Source of the DNA: Lantana camara
Taxonomy: Eukaryota > Streptophyta > Magnoliopsida > Lamiales > Verbenaceae
Assembly: GCA_037501455.1 (NCBI GenBank)
Contig: CM074862.1
Coordinates: forward strand, 86,265,501-86,329,500
Length of the DNA stretch: 64,000 bases
Direction of reading: 5' to 3'
Of this stretch, positions 1 to 8,894 are shown piece by piece; positions within the stretch are counted from its first letter, which is position 1, and each line of letters opens with the position of its first letter. A program made the translations under genes and the position numbers. The notes beneath the pieces were generated by a model that had not been told where the DNA came from, made no database searches, and saw only the letters and a list, made by a program, of their open reading frames with translations.

Positions 1-611
1 AAGTATGGTCGCAACCTTCGCGCTGTAACCATGAGTGCCAACGCCAGCTTTTCCATATCCGGATACCGCTGTTCTGCTCCTTTGAGCACCTTGCTAACAT
101 AATACACCGGCTTTTGGGTTCCTCCTTCCTCCCGGAGCAGAACGGAGCTGACAGCCTGGCCTGATACTGCCAGGTATACGTATAGAGGCTCTCCTGGTAC
201 GGGCTTGACCAGGAGGGGTATTCCTTCCAGGTACGCCTTCAGGTCTTCGAAAGCCTTCTGGCATTCCGGACTCCATGCAAACTTGCACGTCTTTCTCAAT
301 ACTCCAAAGAAAGGGAGGCTTTTTTCTGCTAGCCTCGAGATGAAATGGCTCAGAGCTGCCATCCTCCCCGTCAGGCATTGCACCTCATTCGGTGTTGTCG
401 GGGCCTTCATGTCTCGTATTGCTTGGATTTTTGTAGGGTTTGCTTGAATCCCCCTTTCTGTGACAATGTAACCGAGGAATTTTCCTCCCTTTACCCCAAA
501 GGAGCACTTTAAAGGGTTCAGCTTCATGTTGTATTTGCGCAGGACCTGGAAGGCCTCTTCCAAATCTGCCAGGTGAGTGTCTGACTTCCTGCTTTTCACC
601 AGCATGTCATC
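1..611 (-). pseudogene. Pol: RT C-terminal part and degenerate RNase H (partial)
   Basis: Continuation of the polyprotein after the break near 612, in a different frame and open to the window edge. It starts at the end of the RT active site with DDMLVKS. It then shows the usual RT tail (LNPLKCSFGVKGGKFLGY) and the start of the RNase H region. Where active RNase H has a catalytic Asp, this copy reads YLAVS, as is usual for the relic RNase H of Tat elements. The sequence ends at ARRLRPY by truncation, so the second RNase H and integrase would lie outside. It cannot be expressed as one protein with the upstream part. Confidence 0.75.
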
Positions 612-3334
612 ACGTTTCTCCCTATCTGATCTTTGAACATTCTATCTACCAGGCGCTGGTAGGTTGCTCCTGCGTTCTTCAGCCCGAAGGGCATGACCAC
701 GTAGCAATATGTTCCTCCTGCTGTGATGAAGCTCACTCTTCTCTGATCTGCCGGATCCAAAGGGATTTGATGAGAGCCCTGCGAGGCGTCCATCATAATG
801 AGGAGCTCACACCCGGAGGTGGAATCCACCAGCTGATCTATGTTAGGCTGCGGGTAAAAATCCTTGGGGCATGCGTTATTCAAGTTTCTGAAATCCACGC
901 ACATGCGCCACTTGTTCTCCTTCTTCGGGACCAGGACTACATTTGAGAGCCACTCAGGAAACTGAATTTCCTTGATGTGACCGGCAGCTAGCAGCATGTC
1001 CACCTGGTCTTGTATGATCTTATCCCTTTCAGGTCCGTGCGTCCTCTTCTTCTGTTTCACCGGGCGGATCTTTGGGTCTACATTCAGCCTATGAACCGCC
1101 ACAGAGGGGTCAATCCCCTCCAGTTGATCATCGGTCCATGCGAAAACATCCACATTCTTCCTGAGGAAACCTGTCAGCTCCTCCTTCAAGTTGGGGTCCA
1201 GCTGCGATCCTATCCTTGTTGTCTTTTCGGGATCTCCGGGGACCAGCTCGATGCTCAATAGCTCTTCAGCGGGCTCTATTTTAGGGTGAGGTCCTTCCTG
1301 CTTATCTTCCTGCTCGGTTTCTTCCAGCTTTCTTTTTTTATCACTTCGAGCTCTTTTCTCTCCCTCCTTCTTAGCTTCCTTCCTGTCTGCTTGCTGGACA
1401 GCTTTGACATAGCACTTCCTGGAGGAATGCTGGTCCGCCGACACCTCTCCAACTCCCTCCAGTGTTGGGAACTTTATCTTCATATGGTAAGTGGAGATAA
1501 CCGCCTGGAAAGAGTTCATAGCTGGTCTCCCGAGTATGGCATTGTAAGCTGAGGGTTTGTCCACCACTAGGAACCTCACCATCCGGGTCCTCGTCCTAGG
1601 CTTGGTTCCCAACGCGACCGGTAGGGAAATCATCCCCATAGGCCGTACCATCTCTCCTCCAAATCCGAACAAGGCGGTCTTTACGGGTTCAAGCTCAATC
1701 TTTCCTAGGTCCATTTGTTCATATGCCTCTCGGTAGAGGATGTCTGCTGAACTCCCGCTGTCTATAAAGACCCTTCCCATGCCATAGCTAGCAATGCTGG
1801 CTGTTATGACCAGAGCGTCATTATGAGGGGCCTGAATTCCCTCCAGGTCTTCTGGTCCAAACTGAAGCGTGGGCTGCGGTCCTGCCTGATCGACCTTCAT
1901 GATGAACGATCCTGCCTGCGTGTGAAGGGCAGCCTCCTGCGTGTGTGCTCTTCTAGCCCGATGGGAGTCCCCATCCGCCAGCCCTTCTATTATCATGTGA
2001 ATGAAGCCTTTCTGCTGTGGGGCTTCCTCCTGCTCGCGCCTTCCTGCTCTTGCTGCTTCAACTGGGGGTGCCTTAATCAGTGGCCTATGAGGTGAGAGGT
2101 GCCTTCTTTGCTCCCCTCCTCTTGGTTGGTGATCTCTTCTGCCGTAGTTCTGCCTGGGAGGATTCCCTCCTGGTATCCTCCTTCCTGGTGTACCCCTTGC
2201 AAGTCCGTTCCTTGCCGGTGGATTTCTTGCAGATTGGCTCCCTCCTGCTGCATTCCTCTTTGGGAATACCTCCCAGCCTTTTGCCCTATCTCGGCATATC
2301 AGTTCCTGCAAGTAGCCTTCCTGAATTAATCTCTCAATTTCATCACGCAGGTGGTGACATTCATCCGTGTCATGTCCATAGTCGTTGTGAAACCGGCAAA
2401 ACCTCTCTGAGGGGGGCTTGAAAGGCCCATTTTCCGCATTCCGGGGCCAATTCAAGAGGCCCGTTCCTTGGATCTGCATAAGAGTTTGAGCGGGTGTCGT
2501 ACGCAGTGGGGTATATCGGTCATACCGGGGCCCAAGACTCAAAAGGTGCTCTCTCCTTTCAGGTATTCTGATCCTTTTAGCTGGAGCGGGCAGTCGCCCG
2601 TCCTCCTTTCTTTCCCTCCTCCTGTCAGCTACTATTGCTTCGTCCTTCCCCGCTTCTGCTTCTTCCGAATTGATGTACTTTTCCGCCCTGGTTAGGAGAT
2701 CATCCCAGCTGGTGGGCGGCTTCTTGGAGAGCGAGGTGAAGAACGCTCCTTTCCTCAAGCCCTTTTGGAAGGCACTAGCTCTCACTTCCGCAGTAGCAGA
2801 AGGGACTTCCAACACAGCTTTGGTGAACCTGTTGATGTAGCTCCTTAAAGACTCCCCCTCTCTCTGCCTTACCGCGAAAAGAGCATTTGGAGTTTTCTGG
2901 TAGCCCCTGCTGCTAGCGAACTGATGTAAAAACAGTGCAGCAAACTGGTCAAAGGAATGTATAGATCCGGGCTCAAGCTGCCGAGCCCATTCTTGCGCAT
3001 TGTCCGTAAACGTGGTCAAGAATACTCTGCATTTCACCCCTTCACTGTACTGGTACAGGAGGGCTAAGTTCTCGAACCGATCCAAATGCTTTTGGGGATC
3101 CGTTGCACCATTGTACTCCGGCAGCCCGGATGTCTTGCAACCTGGCAGGAGTTCGTCAGCCAGGACCCTTTGGCTGAAGGGTCCGCCTCTCCTGGTCACC
3201 CTAGCAGGTCCTGCTCTCATTTGCCTCTCCATCTCTTCTAGCCTCTGTTGTAACCTGGCAGCCCAGTCGGGCTGCTCAGGGAGGCCTGGCTCTCTTCTTC
3301 CCATCTGGTAATTTACGGGTGGCGGTGGCGCCAT
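596..3334 (-). pseudogene. Gag-protease-RT polyprotein, broken at the RT active site
   Basis: A 912-residue open frame. Gag domain about residues 80-200, a CCHC-like knuckle CRFHNDYGHDTDEC at 313-326, an aspartic protease with DSGSSA (Asp525) and ILGRP near 600, then RT from about 755 with the first catalytic Asp in MMDASQG (849) and MPFGLKNAGATYQRL. After RNV (near 612) about a dozen bases that should carry the YV of the YVDD box are missing. The frame then runs into a stop. The next residues of the box resume in another frame. The first Met is internal; the natural Gag start lies upstream at 4131 in another frame. Confidence 0.85.
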
Positions 3335-3369
3335 TGGCTGCCATGCAGCTCTGCCTGCTGCCCCGTTTC

Positions 3370-4131
3370 CTATCCCGCTGCTCCTGGTAGCACCAAGGGG
3401 TCCCCAACTGGGGGTAAGCCTTCTCCAGCTGAAGGGGGTATCATTCTTCTCATGGTCGGTTCTGTTTCATGCAGCGGCGGGGCTGTTCTGCGCCCCTGTG
3501 CCAACGGCTGGTTTCGCTGCACCGAAGCAGCAGCTACAGCCACGTTAATCCACTGCTGGAACTCTCTAGCTGTAAGGTGAATGGGCGCGTCTGGCGGTAA
3601 AAAGCCACTTCCTGATCCACCAGCCCCGTCGGCTGCTCGTTTAGCCTGAAACTGCATAGCAGCGGCGCTGCTCCCCAACGACACCCCTCCAGGTATATGT
3701 GCCACCCTGGTAGTCTGCCGGGGGTTGAAGTTAAGGTTCAGCAATGCCTCCAGCTCTTCCGTAGACGGCTGGTTGCCCGCCTGCCTGTCTGCCCCCACGG
3801 GCGGGTTCAGTCCTTCAGGCAGGGACGTCCTTCCAGGTGAGGAGCCTCCTGCACCTGGAGGGGTCAGCCGGCCTGCACCTTCAACTTCGAGGTTATCGCT
3901 TCGCGGATTCTTCAAACCTCCCGTCAAGCTGGATTCCGGGAGATCCGCGCAGTCCTTGGTTAGTGGCGAGCCTCCCGTAACCGTAACGGCGGTGGAGTCG
4001 GTCAACACGGGAATACTTCCGATGAATAGCGGATTTGAAGCACTCCCAACAGCTTTTTCAGTGCCCGTCGTTGCCGGAGCGGACGGGTTGATTGGAGTTG
4101 ACACACCGCTAGATCCGATCTTGGATGCCAT
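3370..4131 (-). pseudogene. Gag N-terminal part, frameshifted
   Basis: A 253-residue open frame beginning at the first ATG after the primer site. It is low-complexity and rich in Gly, Pro, Ser and Thr, as is common for the N-terminal arm of Tat Gag proteins. It ends in a stop near 3370, while the homologous reading continues in another frame from about 3400. A one-base-type frameshift therefore separates it from the rest of Gag. No catalytic motif is expected here. The assignment rests on position and composition. Confidence 0.65.
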
Positions 4132-4175
4132 GAAAAACTACAAAAACTCACGCCTTTTGCTCGATTTAATCGCTT

Positions 4176-4192
4176 TCCCACAGACGGCGCCA
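4176..4192 (-). other. Primer-binding site of the decayed Tat element
   Basis: On the minus strand this reads TGGCGCCGTCTGTGGGA, the same as the site of the intact Tat element at 19237-19254. The TGGCGCC start is complementary to a tRNA 3' end with CCA. I do not commit to the tRNA species. It lies 2 bp from the inferred LTR edge. Confidence 0.75.
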
Positions 4193-4194
4193 GA

Positions 4195-4736
4195 TGATAT
4201 TTGCCAAAAATTGACCAAATATCAACACGATTTGTATTTGGAAAAATGGGAGATTTAATCAAGCTGTAGATAAGAAAATGAGCAATAAAGTAAATATTTA
4301 CGTAACTGCAGAAAAGTAAATGAGAATAAAATATAAAATTGATAATAATTTGTCTGTCTCTTGAATCTTCTGGGCACAATAGAATTCTGAATAATATAAT
4401 CTCTCTGCTGATACAACGATAGAAATTGCAGTCCAAGAATGGTAGAAAGAAGATGATAAAAATGTAATCGCTGGAGTTTTCTGTAGAAGTTGCAGAATGA
4501 CGACTATCCCTCTTGACTAATCTTTCAGAGAAATATATCAAGTCTTAGGTTTCTCTCAGATTCAATGTATCTGGTCTTCCCCCCTTTTCTCTCTCCTCCT
4601 AAAGTCTTGGCACGTTCTCCCATTTGAAAACCACGTAATTGCTGACTTCCTCTCCCAATATCTTCTCAACTTCTTCTCTTCCTCCTTCCAATAATAATAA
4701 TTATCCTATTATTGAATATTTAATTCAACCCTAACA
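4195..4736 (-). repeat. Putative 5' LTR of the decayed Tat element
   Basis: On the plus strand the segment begins TGATAT next to the primer site and ends CCCTAACA. Read on the minus strand it therefore starts TGTTAGGG and ends ATATCA, giving TG...CA termini. The left boundary is supported by the primer site. The right boundary is inferred from the terminal motif and from pararetrovirus-like sequence resuming beyond it. A shorter LTR ending near 4540 is possible. Confidence 0.5.
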
Positions 4737-4862
4737 TAATGTGCAAAATTAGCCCACATCACCATTTTTAAAATGGTTTCCATTTAGGAAGATTAAAATC
4801 ATTTTGGATTTGTTTTCTCGCCGGAGAACCCGGGCTAAAATCTATTTTTGGTTTAAAATCCA

Positions 4863-5879
4863 TTAAACAGAAAAATTCATTTCGGAAGCAGTTATATCAG
4901 CATCTTTAACATTATAAATACCTTTCACAATATTGTCAGGATGAATTCTTAATTCTTCAACCTTATCAAAATTACATTCTTGTAGAGACTCTGTTTCTCT
5001 TATTTGAGAAGTAGAAGCTCTTGAAGGAGATTCAGTATAATATATAGGAGAGATATGATGATGTGATTTAGATCTAGAATAAGATCTACCACTTCCTCCT
5101 ATATAATTCCTGGAGGGTTCAAAACTTATTTGAACACTTCCTTCAGAAGTTTGAAGAATATTAGTAGGATTATAACTAGTCTTAGGTTGAGCAGGAACAG
5201 CTTGCTCAATAACCCAATTTTCTGGAAAAGTTATCTCATTCCATTTAATAGATCTACGAGTAGTAATCTCAGATCTACTAAAATTACTTTCTATTAAAAT
5301 AGTTTCATCTGATGGTTTATCAACCATCTTACATCTAGGATTAAGAGTTTGAAGAGGTTTGTAATAAATTCTATAACAAACACATATAACTTCAGAACCA
5401 GGAGCATAATTATAACCATGCGTCTTTATATTAAGAGTTAAAGCATCACAAATATTAAGATCAGATAAAGATAATTGCAGATTAGGATAAATGTTGAAAT
5501 AAACTGGACCATGTGCCAGACTAGATTGTATTATACCTATCAGAGATTGTTTCCAAATAAGATTTCTACCATCTCTAAGAGCAGCGATAAAACTCTCAGG
5601 TAAACCTTCTAAAGTTAAAGGTTTAAAGGCAACTTGGACTAATCCAATATGAATAAATTTATATATACCTCTATATTTATTGAGGTCTCTATTATTAAGT
5701 AATTTAATTATCATTTCATCTTTATTAAGAGAAATTGTTTCCTCAGTAGTTTTAACAACTTGCTTGAAACTTAGTCTATCAAAAGTTCCAAATTTATAAA
5801 TCACAGTCGGATCTATCTTAGGAATAGTCCATTTATTCAACAAATCAAGATTTTGTGGAATATCATACTCCTCTTCCAT
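4863..5879 (-). pseudogene. Endogenous pararetrovirus movement-protein region
   Basis: The minus-strand frame is open from 6068 to 4863. I place the likely start at the Met at 5879 because the bases above it hold the viral primer site. The central part (about residues 85-240 of the long frame) resembles the 30K-superfamily movement domain of caulimovirids: a hydrophobic core around NLIWKQSLIGII, GPVYFNIYPN, a conserved Asp after LQLSLS, then DALTLNIKTHGY. The tail is Ser/Arg-rich, as in linkers toward the coat region. Such proteins move virus through plasmodesmata. No internal stop is present. Downstream coat-like sequence is interrupted near 4760 by stops and then by the Tat LTR. It is an integrated fragment; no protease or RT was seen in the window. 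Confidence 0.75.
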
Positions 5880-5960
5880 ACTGTTTTTAACAGTATCTCT
5901 ATTTCTAAAGATATTCATCATAGAAAGATAGCGTTGAATATTATCAGAAACTAAAATCAA

Positions 5961-5980
5961 TACCCATGGCTCTGATACCA
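5961..5980 (-). other. Pararetroviral tRNA-Met primer-binding site
   Basis: The minus strand carries TGGTATCAGAGCCATG, complementary to the 3' end of plant initiator tRNA-Met, about 80 bp before the movement-protein Met. In caulimovirids this site marks position 1 of the genome and is followed by the first ORF. Ty1/copia elements share the site, but they do not encode a movement protein. Confidence 0.75.
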
Positions 5981-5993
5981 TTTCAGAGGATCT

Positions 5994-6060
5994 TTTATTA
6001 AGGCGGAAAATAAATAACAAAATTAAATCATTTAGTGAGACCAAATCAAAAACTTTTATA
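5994..6060 (-). promoter_or_regulatory. Putative pararetroviral TATA box and poly(A) signal
   Basis: On the minus strand TATAAAA lies at 6054-6060, AATAAA at 5994-5999 and the primer site at 5961-5980. The order promoter, poly(A) signal, primer site is what a terminally redundant pararetroviral RNA would need. It is seen in sequence only, and no transcript data are available. Confidence 0.4.
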
Positions 6061-6639
6061 CTGTACATGGTAATTTTACCAGATTAAGATAAGCTAGAGA
6101 TTTAGTTCTTAACCAGTCATGGAGGCAAGCCCTAAGAACGCCTAAAACATGGCAACAGAATGGGCGAATCCAGATTTCGGTATTAAACCTAATCTCGGCT
6201 TATTTTAAATTCATAAAATAAAATTACTTTTTAGAGTTTTTTGGGCCTAAGGCCCAAAAGGTTATACTACTAAGTTGAAGGTTGAAAAAATTATTTTGGT
6301 AAAACCCTAATATCATACATTCACGGTGCAGTCATCAGATTTCCTCCTCATCCCACCATTCTTCATCTAATTTTCCCCCACCATTCTTTGCTATTTCAGA
6401 TGAATCGGAAAGCATTCAGAAAACATTCACGCCATGAAGCATCAAGCATGGACCCTTCTCCTCTCAAAAACTCCATTACCACCGCTATCCCCATCGTTTC
6501 CGCCACGAAAGATGCTGCTATGCGATTCCAAAGAAGATGTTGCGATAATATGCACCTCCTTCCAAAACACTCACTACCACCACGGAGATGCTGCTATGGA
6601 GCTGCCTCCTTCCAAAAATCAAAATCCTTTGGAATCCGT

Positions 6640-6770
6640 GTCCAAGCCGTGTCGGACACTCCGTTGTGGAGTGACCGACACCGTGTCCCATTAATTTTAA
6701 TTTTTTTTATTCAGGACACGGATCACGCGTGTCCGACACGTGCCGGAGGCGTGTCCGTGTCCGACACAGC
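6640..6770. repeat. Cluster of palindromic GTGTCSGACAC motifs
   Basis: Three 11-mers of the self-complementary form GTGTC(C/G)GACAC lie at 6649-6659, 6729-6739 and 6757-6767, with further partial copies (GACACCGTGTCC, CGTGTCCGTGTCC) between them. The block is GC-rich inside AT-rich DNA. The copies could pair into hairpins. The rest of 6100-7045 shows no gene I can support. Confidence 0.55.
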
Positions 6771-7054
6771 ACAGGATCGTTTTTTGAAGTGTCCGTGCAT
6801 TGGAGCTAAATACTAAGAAACTCTAAATAATATAAATTTTATAGTTTTCTTCCATTTCAAAACACATCGTTCGAGATGAAAAAGTATTTTAAAAGAAAAC
6901 TTTGTAGTTTTCTATTTCAAACACATCGTTAGAGATGAAAAATTATTTTAAAAAAAAATCACAAGTTCTAGATGATTGATTAGTCCAAAAATAATTAAAA
7001 TTATTTGAAAATTAGTTACACATGAAAAATGATGTACTTGGTACAAATAAAAAA

Positions 7055-7364
7055 GGGAAAAAGATTTTTTGACATCCGAACTATGCCCGTTTTTGCAATT
7101 TACCATCCAAACAATTTTTCATTGTAAACCGCCATCCAACCTTTGCATTTGTGACAAAACGTTATCTGAAGGTGGTTTGGTCCGACGTGTATGTTTTAGG
7201 AAAATGCCACGTGTCAATTTTTTTTACCAAAACCACCAAAAAAAATGGTTTAGATGGCGTTTTGTCACAAATACAAAGGTTGGATGACGGTTTGTAATGA
7301 AAAATTATTTGGATGGTAAATTGCCAAAACAGGCATAGTTCGGATGCCAAAAAATATTTATCCC
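7055..7364. mobile_element. Mutator-like MITE with 9-bp target duplication
   Basis: A 310-bp element made of two inverted arms of about 105 bp around a loop of about 95 bp. The arms are similar enough that the two strands translate to nearly the same peptide. It starts GGGAAAAAGATTTTTTG and ends CAAAAAATATTTATCCC. AATAAAAAA directly flanks both sides (7046-7054 and 7365-7373). A perfect 9-bp duplication is typical of Mutator-like elements. No transposase is encoded. Confidence 0.85.
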
Positions 7365-7392
7365 AATAAAAAATTATAGAGGTGAATGGTAA

Positions 7393-8284
7393 TGATGGGT
7401 CCGGGAATGGATGGGTCCGAATCCGATCACTTTACGATTTGTATTTTGTGGAGGAAACCACCGGAGCTTCGCCGGAAAAAGAGAAAGGGGTTCAACCTGT
7501 TGGGACAAGCACAAGAAAGGTCAGATGGCCAAGCTGGGGGAACTGGGGGTGATACCCAGTTTGGCTCTCCGACGCTCAAGTCAGTTCAATGTATGAAGAT
7601 AAGTGTAAGCTCAGTTACAGTTGCAGTGATGAAGAAAGCTTAGAGAATGCTTCAGAATGCTTACAGTGTAGAAGATGACTTGGGTTATTTATAGTTGAGG
7701 GTCAAGGGCCCTTTGGTCATTTGCCTCAAGTGGTCCTGGCCGAATGTTGCCCTAACACGTGGCGCTGTGAGAGAGAAACCTAGGAGGAATCTTCTGCAAA
7801 AGCGGCCCAAAAGTTAGTGTTAGCAACAGTGGCAGGTGCGCGGGCATGTACGTTGTGTCAGAGAGCCATGTGGGTGGTTGGTGACGAGGGCTTGAGAGCG
7901 CGCTCGTGACAACCTTGAGTCTTGGAGGCCAAGATATCCGCTGAGGGGGATGAAGGCTCCAGTTCAAGTGACGAGCCAAAGGGGAGGCCACTCTGAGGGA
8001 GTGTGACGCTCGAAGAGTGCTCCCTTGGCACGTGGGCGTACCAATCGTTCAGTTTGTTGGACGCTCGTGGGAGTGATAGCGCTCGTTGGGCTTAACTCCT
8101 TGAAGAAGGATTGCGCTGGTTGGGTTTGGCGCTCGTGCGCCGATGGATTCACCCTTGATGGCGGCTGGCTTAGCGCATGGCTTAGCGCTCGTGCGCTGAT
8201 GGGTGCAGCCTTGTGGAGACAGATGTCATCAGCTCGGTGATGCCACGTGTCTTCATGTGGGACGATCGTATTTTGACCCCATCA
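7393..8284 (-). repeat. 3' LTR of the complete Tat element
   Basis: 892 bp, TGATGGG...CCCATCA, matching the copy at 19259-20150. A TATA box in minus orientation (TATAAATA) lies at 7686-7693. It is rich in the motif GCGCTCGT. As the 3' LTR it would supply the poly(A) site for the sense transcript. Confidence 0.95.
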
Positions 8285-8300
8285 TTTTGCCCCCCAATTC
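8285..8300 (-). other. Polypurine tract of the complete Tat element
   Basis: On the minus strand GAATTGGGGGGCAAAA directly abuts the 3' LTR. This is the expected place and composition for the plus-strand DNA primer of an LTR retrotransposon. Confidence 0.8.
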
Positions 8301-8625
8301 TGTAGTCCTTAGTGATAAGGACTGTAGAATTTTATCTCGCCCTATCTCTTGTTTATAGCGCTCGTGCAAAGCTTGGCGTGTTGAGCAATTTTTCCTCTGA
8401 TGGTGTCATTAATGCGGTCTTTTCAACCGACCGCTCGTATCAGTTCCGCATTAAATGCTTGTACTATTCTGAAGCCCTTGAATCGTCAGAGCATTAAATG
8501 CGGGTGTGCGTGGGGCGCGTGAGCATTGGGAAGCATGTGCCGGTTCCATAAAGTGGGCGGTTTCCTAGGCGGGAAATGATTACCATTTTGAATTTATTGC
8601 CTGAAACGGTACCAACTCCCATCCC

Positions 8626-8633
8626 TATAAATA
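8626..8633 (+). promoter_or_regulatory. TATA box of the antisense gene
   Basis: TATAAATA on the plus strand, 269 bp upstream of the ATG at 8895 and just inside the element from the 3' LTR. It faces opposite to Gag-Pol. With a start about 30 bp downstream it would give a 5' leader of about 240 bases. Confidence 0.6.
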
Positions 8634-8894
8634 AGGGATTCTGAAATCTTGTCATTCTTTACGCATTCAAAACTTTCCAAGTCTCCTTTGCAAGAAAAAT
8701 TCTCTCGCATCTCCAGCATCTTCAACCTCTTCTCCAGTTTTCTTCAGAAACTTTTCAAGGTAAATCTCCAGTGTGAATTTCTGACTTTGCTAACCGTAGA
8801 TTCGGACTTTAGGATTTCATAACCTTTTCCGATCCTTGCTCTCCTGAACCCTAATCTCCTTCCAAGAAAAACTTTCAAAACCTCTGCTTCTGCC

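Larger units (their letters stand above)
1..4736 (-). mobile_element. Decayed Ty3/gypsy Tat-type retrotransposon, 5' part
   Basis: A minus-strand LTR retrotransposon is cut by the left window edge inside RNase H. From right to left it shows a putative 5' LTR, a primer site, gag, protease, reverse transcriptase and the start of RNase H. Domain order and motifs match the Tat lineage and the intact element at 7393-20150, with the same primer-site core. It is broken by a gag frameshift and by a small deletion in the RT active site. The 3' LTR and target duplication lie outside the window. Confidence 0.85.

Noticed and set aside
5961..5980. Match to tRNA-Met sequence, possible tRNA gene
   Set aside because: Only the complement of the tRNA 3' end is present, with no cloverleaf; it is a primer-binding site. 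The same applies to 50499.
6388..6816. 142-residue plus-strand open frame
   Set aside because: Composition is unlike a protein, it runs through the palindromic GTGTCSGACAC cluster, and an overlapping frame is also open.
7069..7350. Two small proteins of near-identical sequence on opposite strands
   Set aside because: They are translations of the two arms of a MITE inverted repeat.
7752..8240. Open frames in the 892-bp Tat LTR, repeated at 19618-20106
   Set aside because: LTR sequence present twice; overlapping frames on both strands and no domain.
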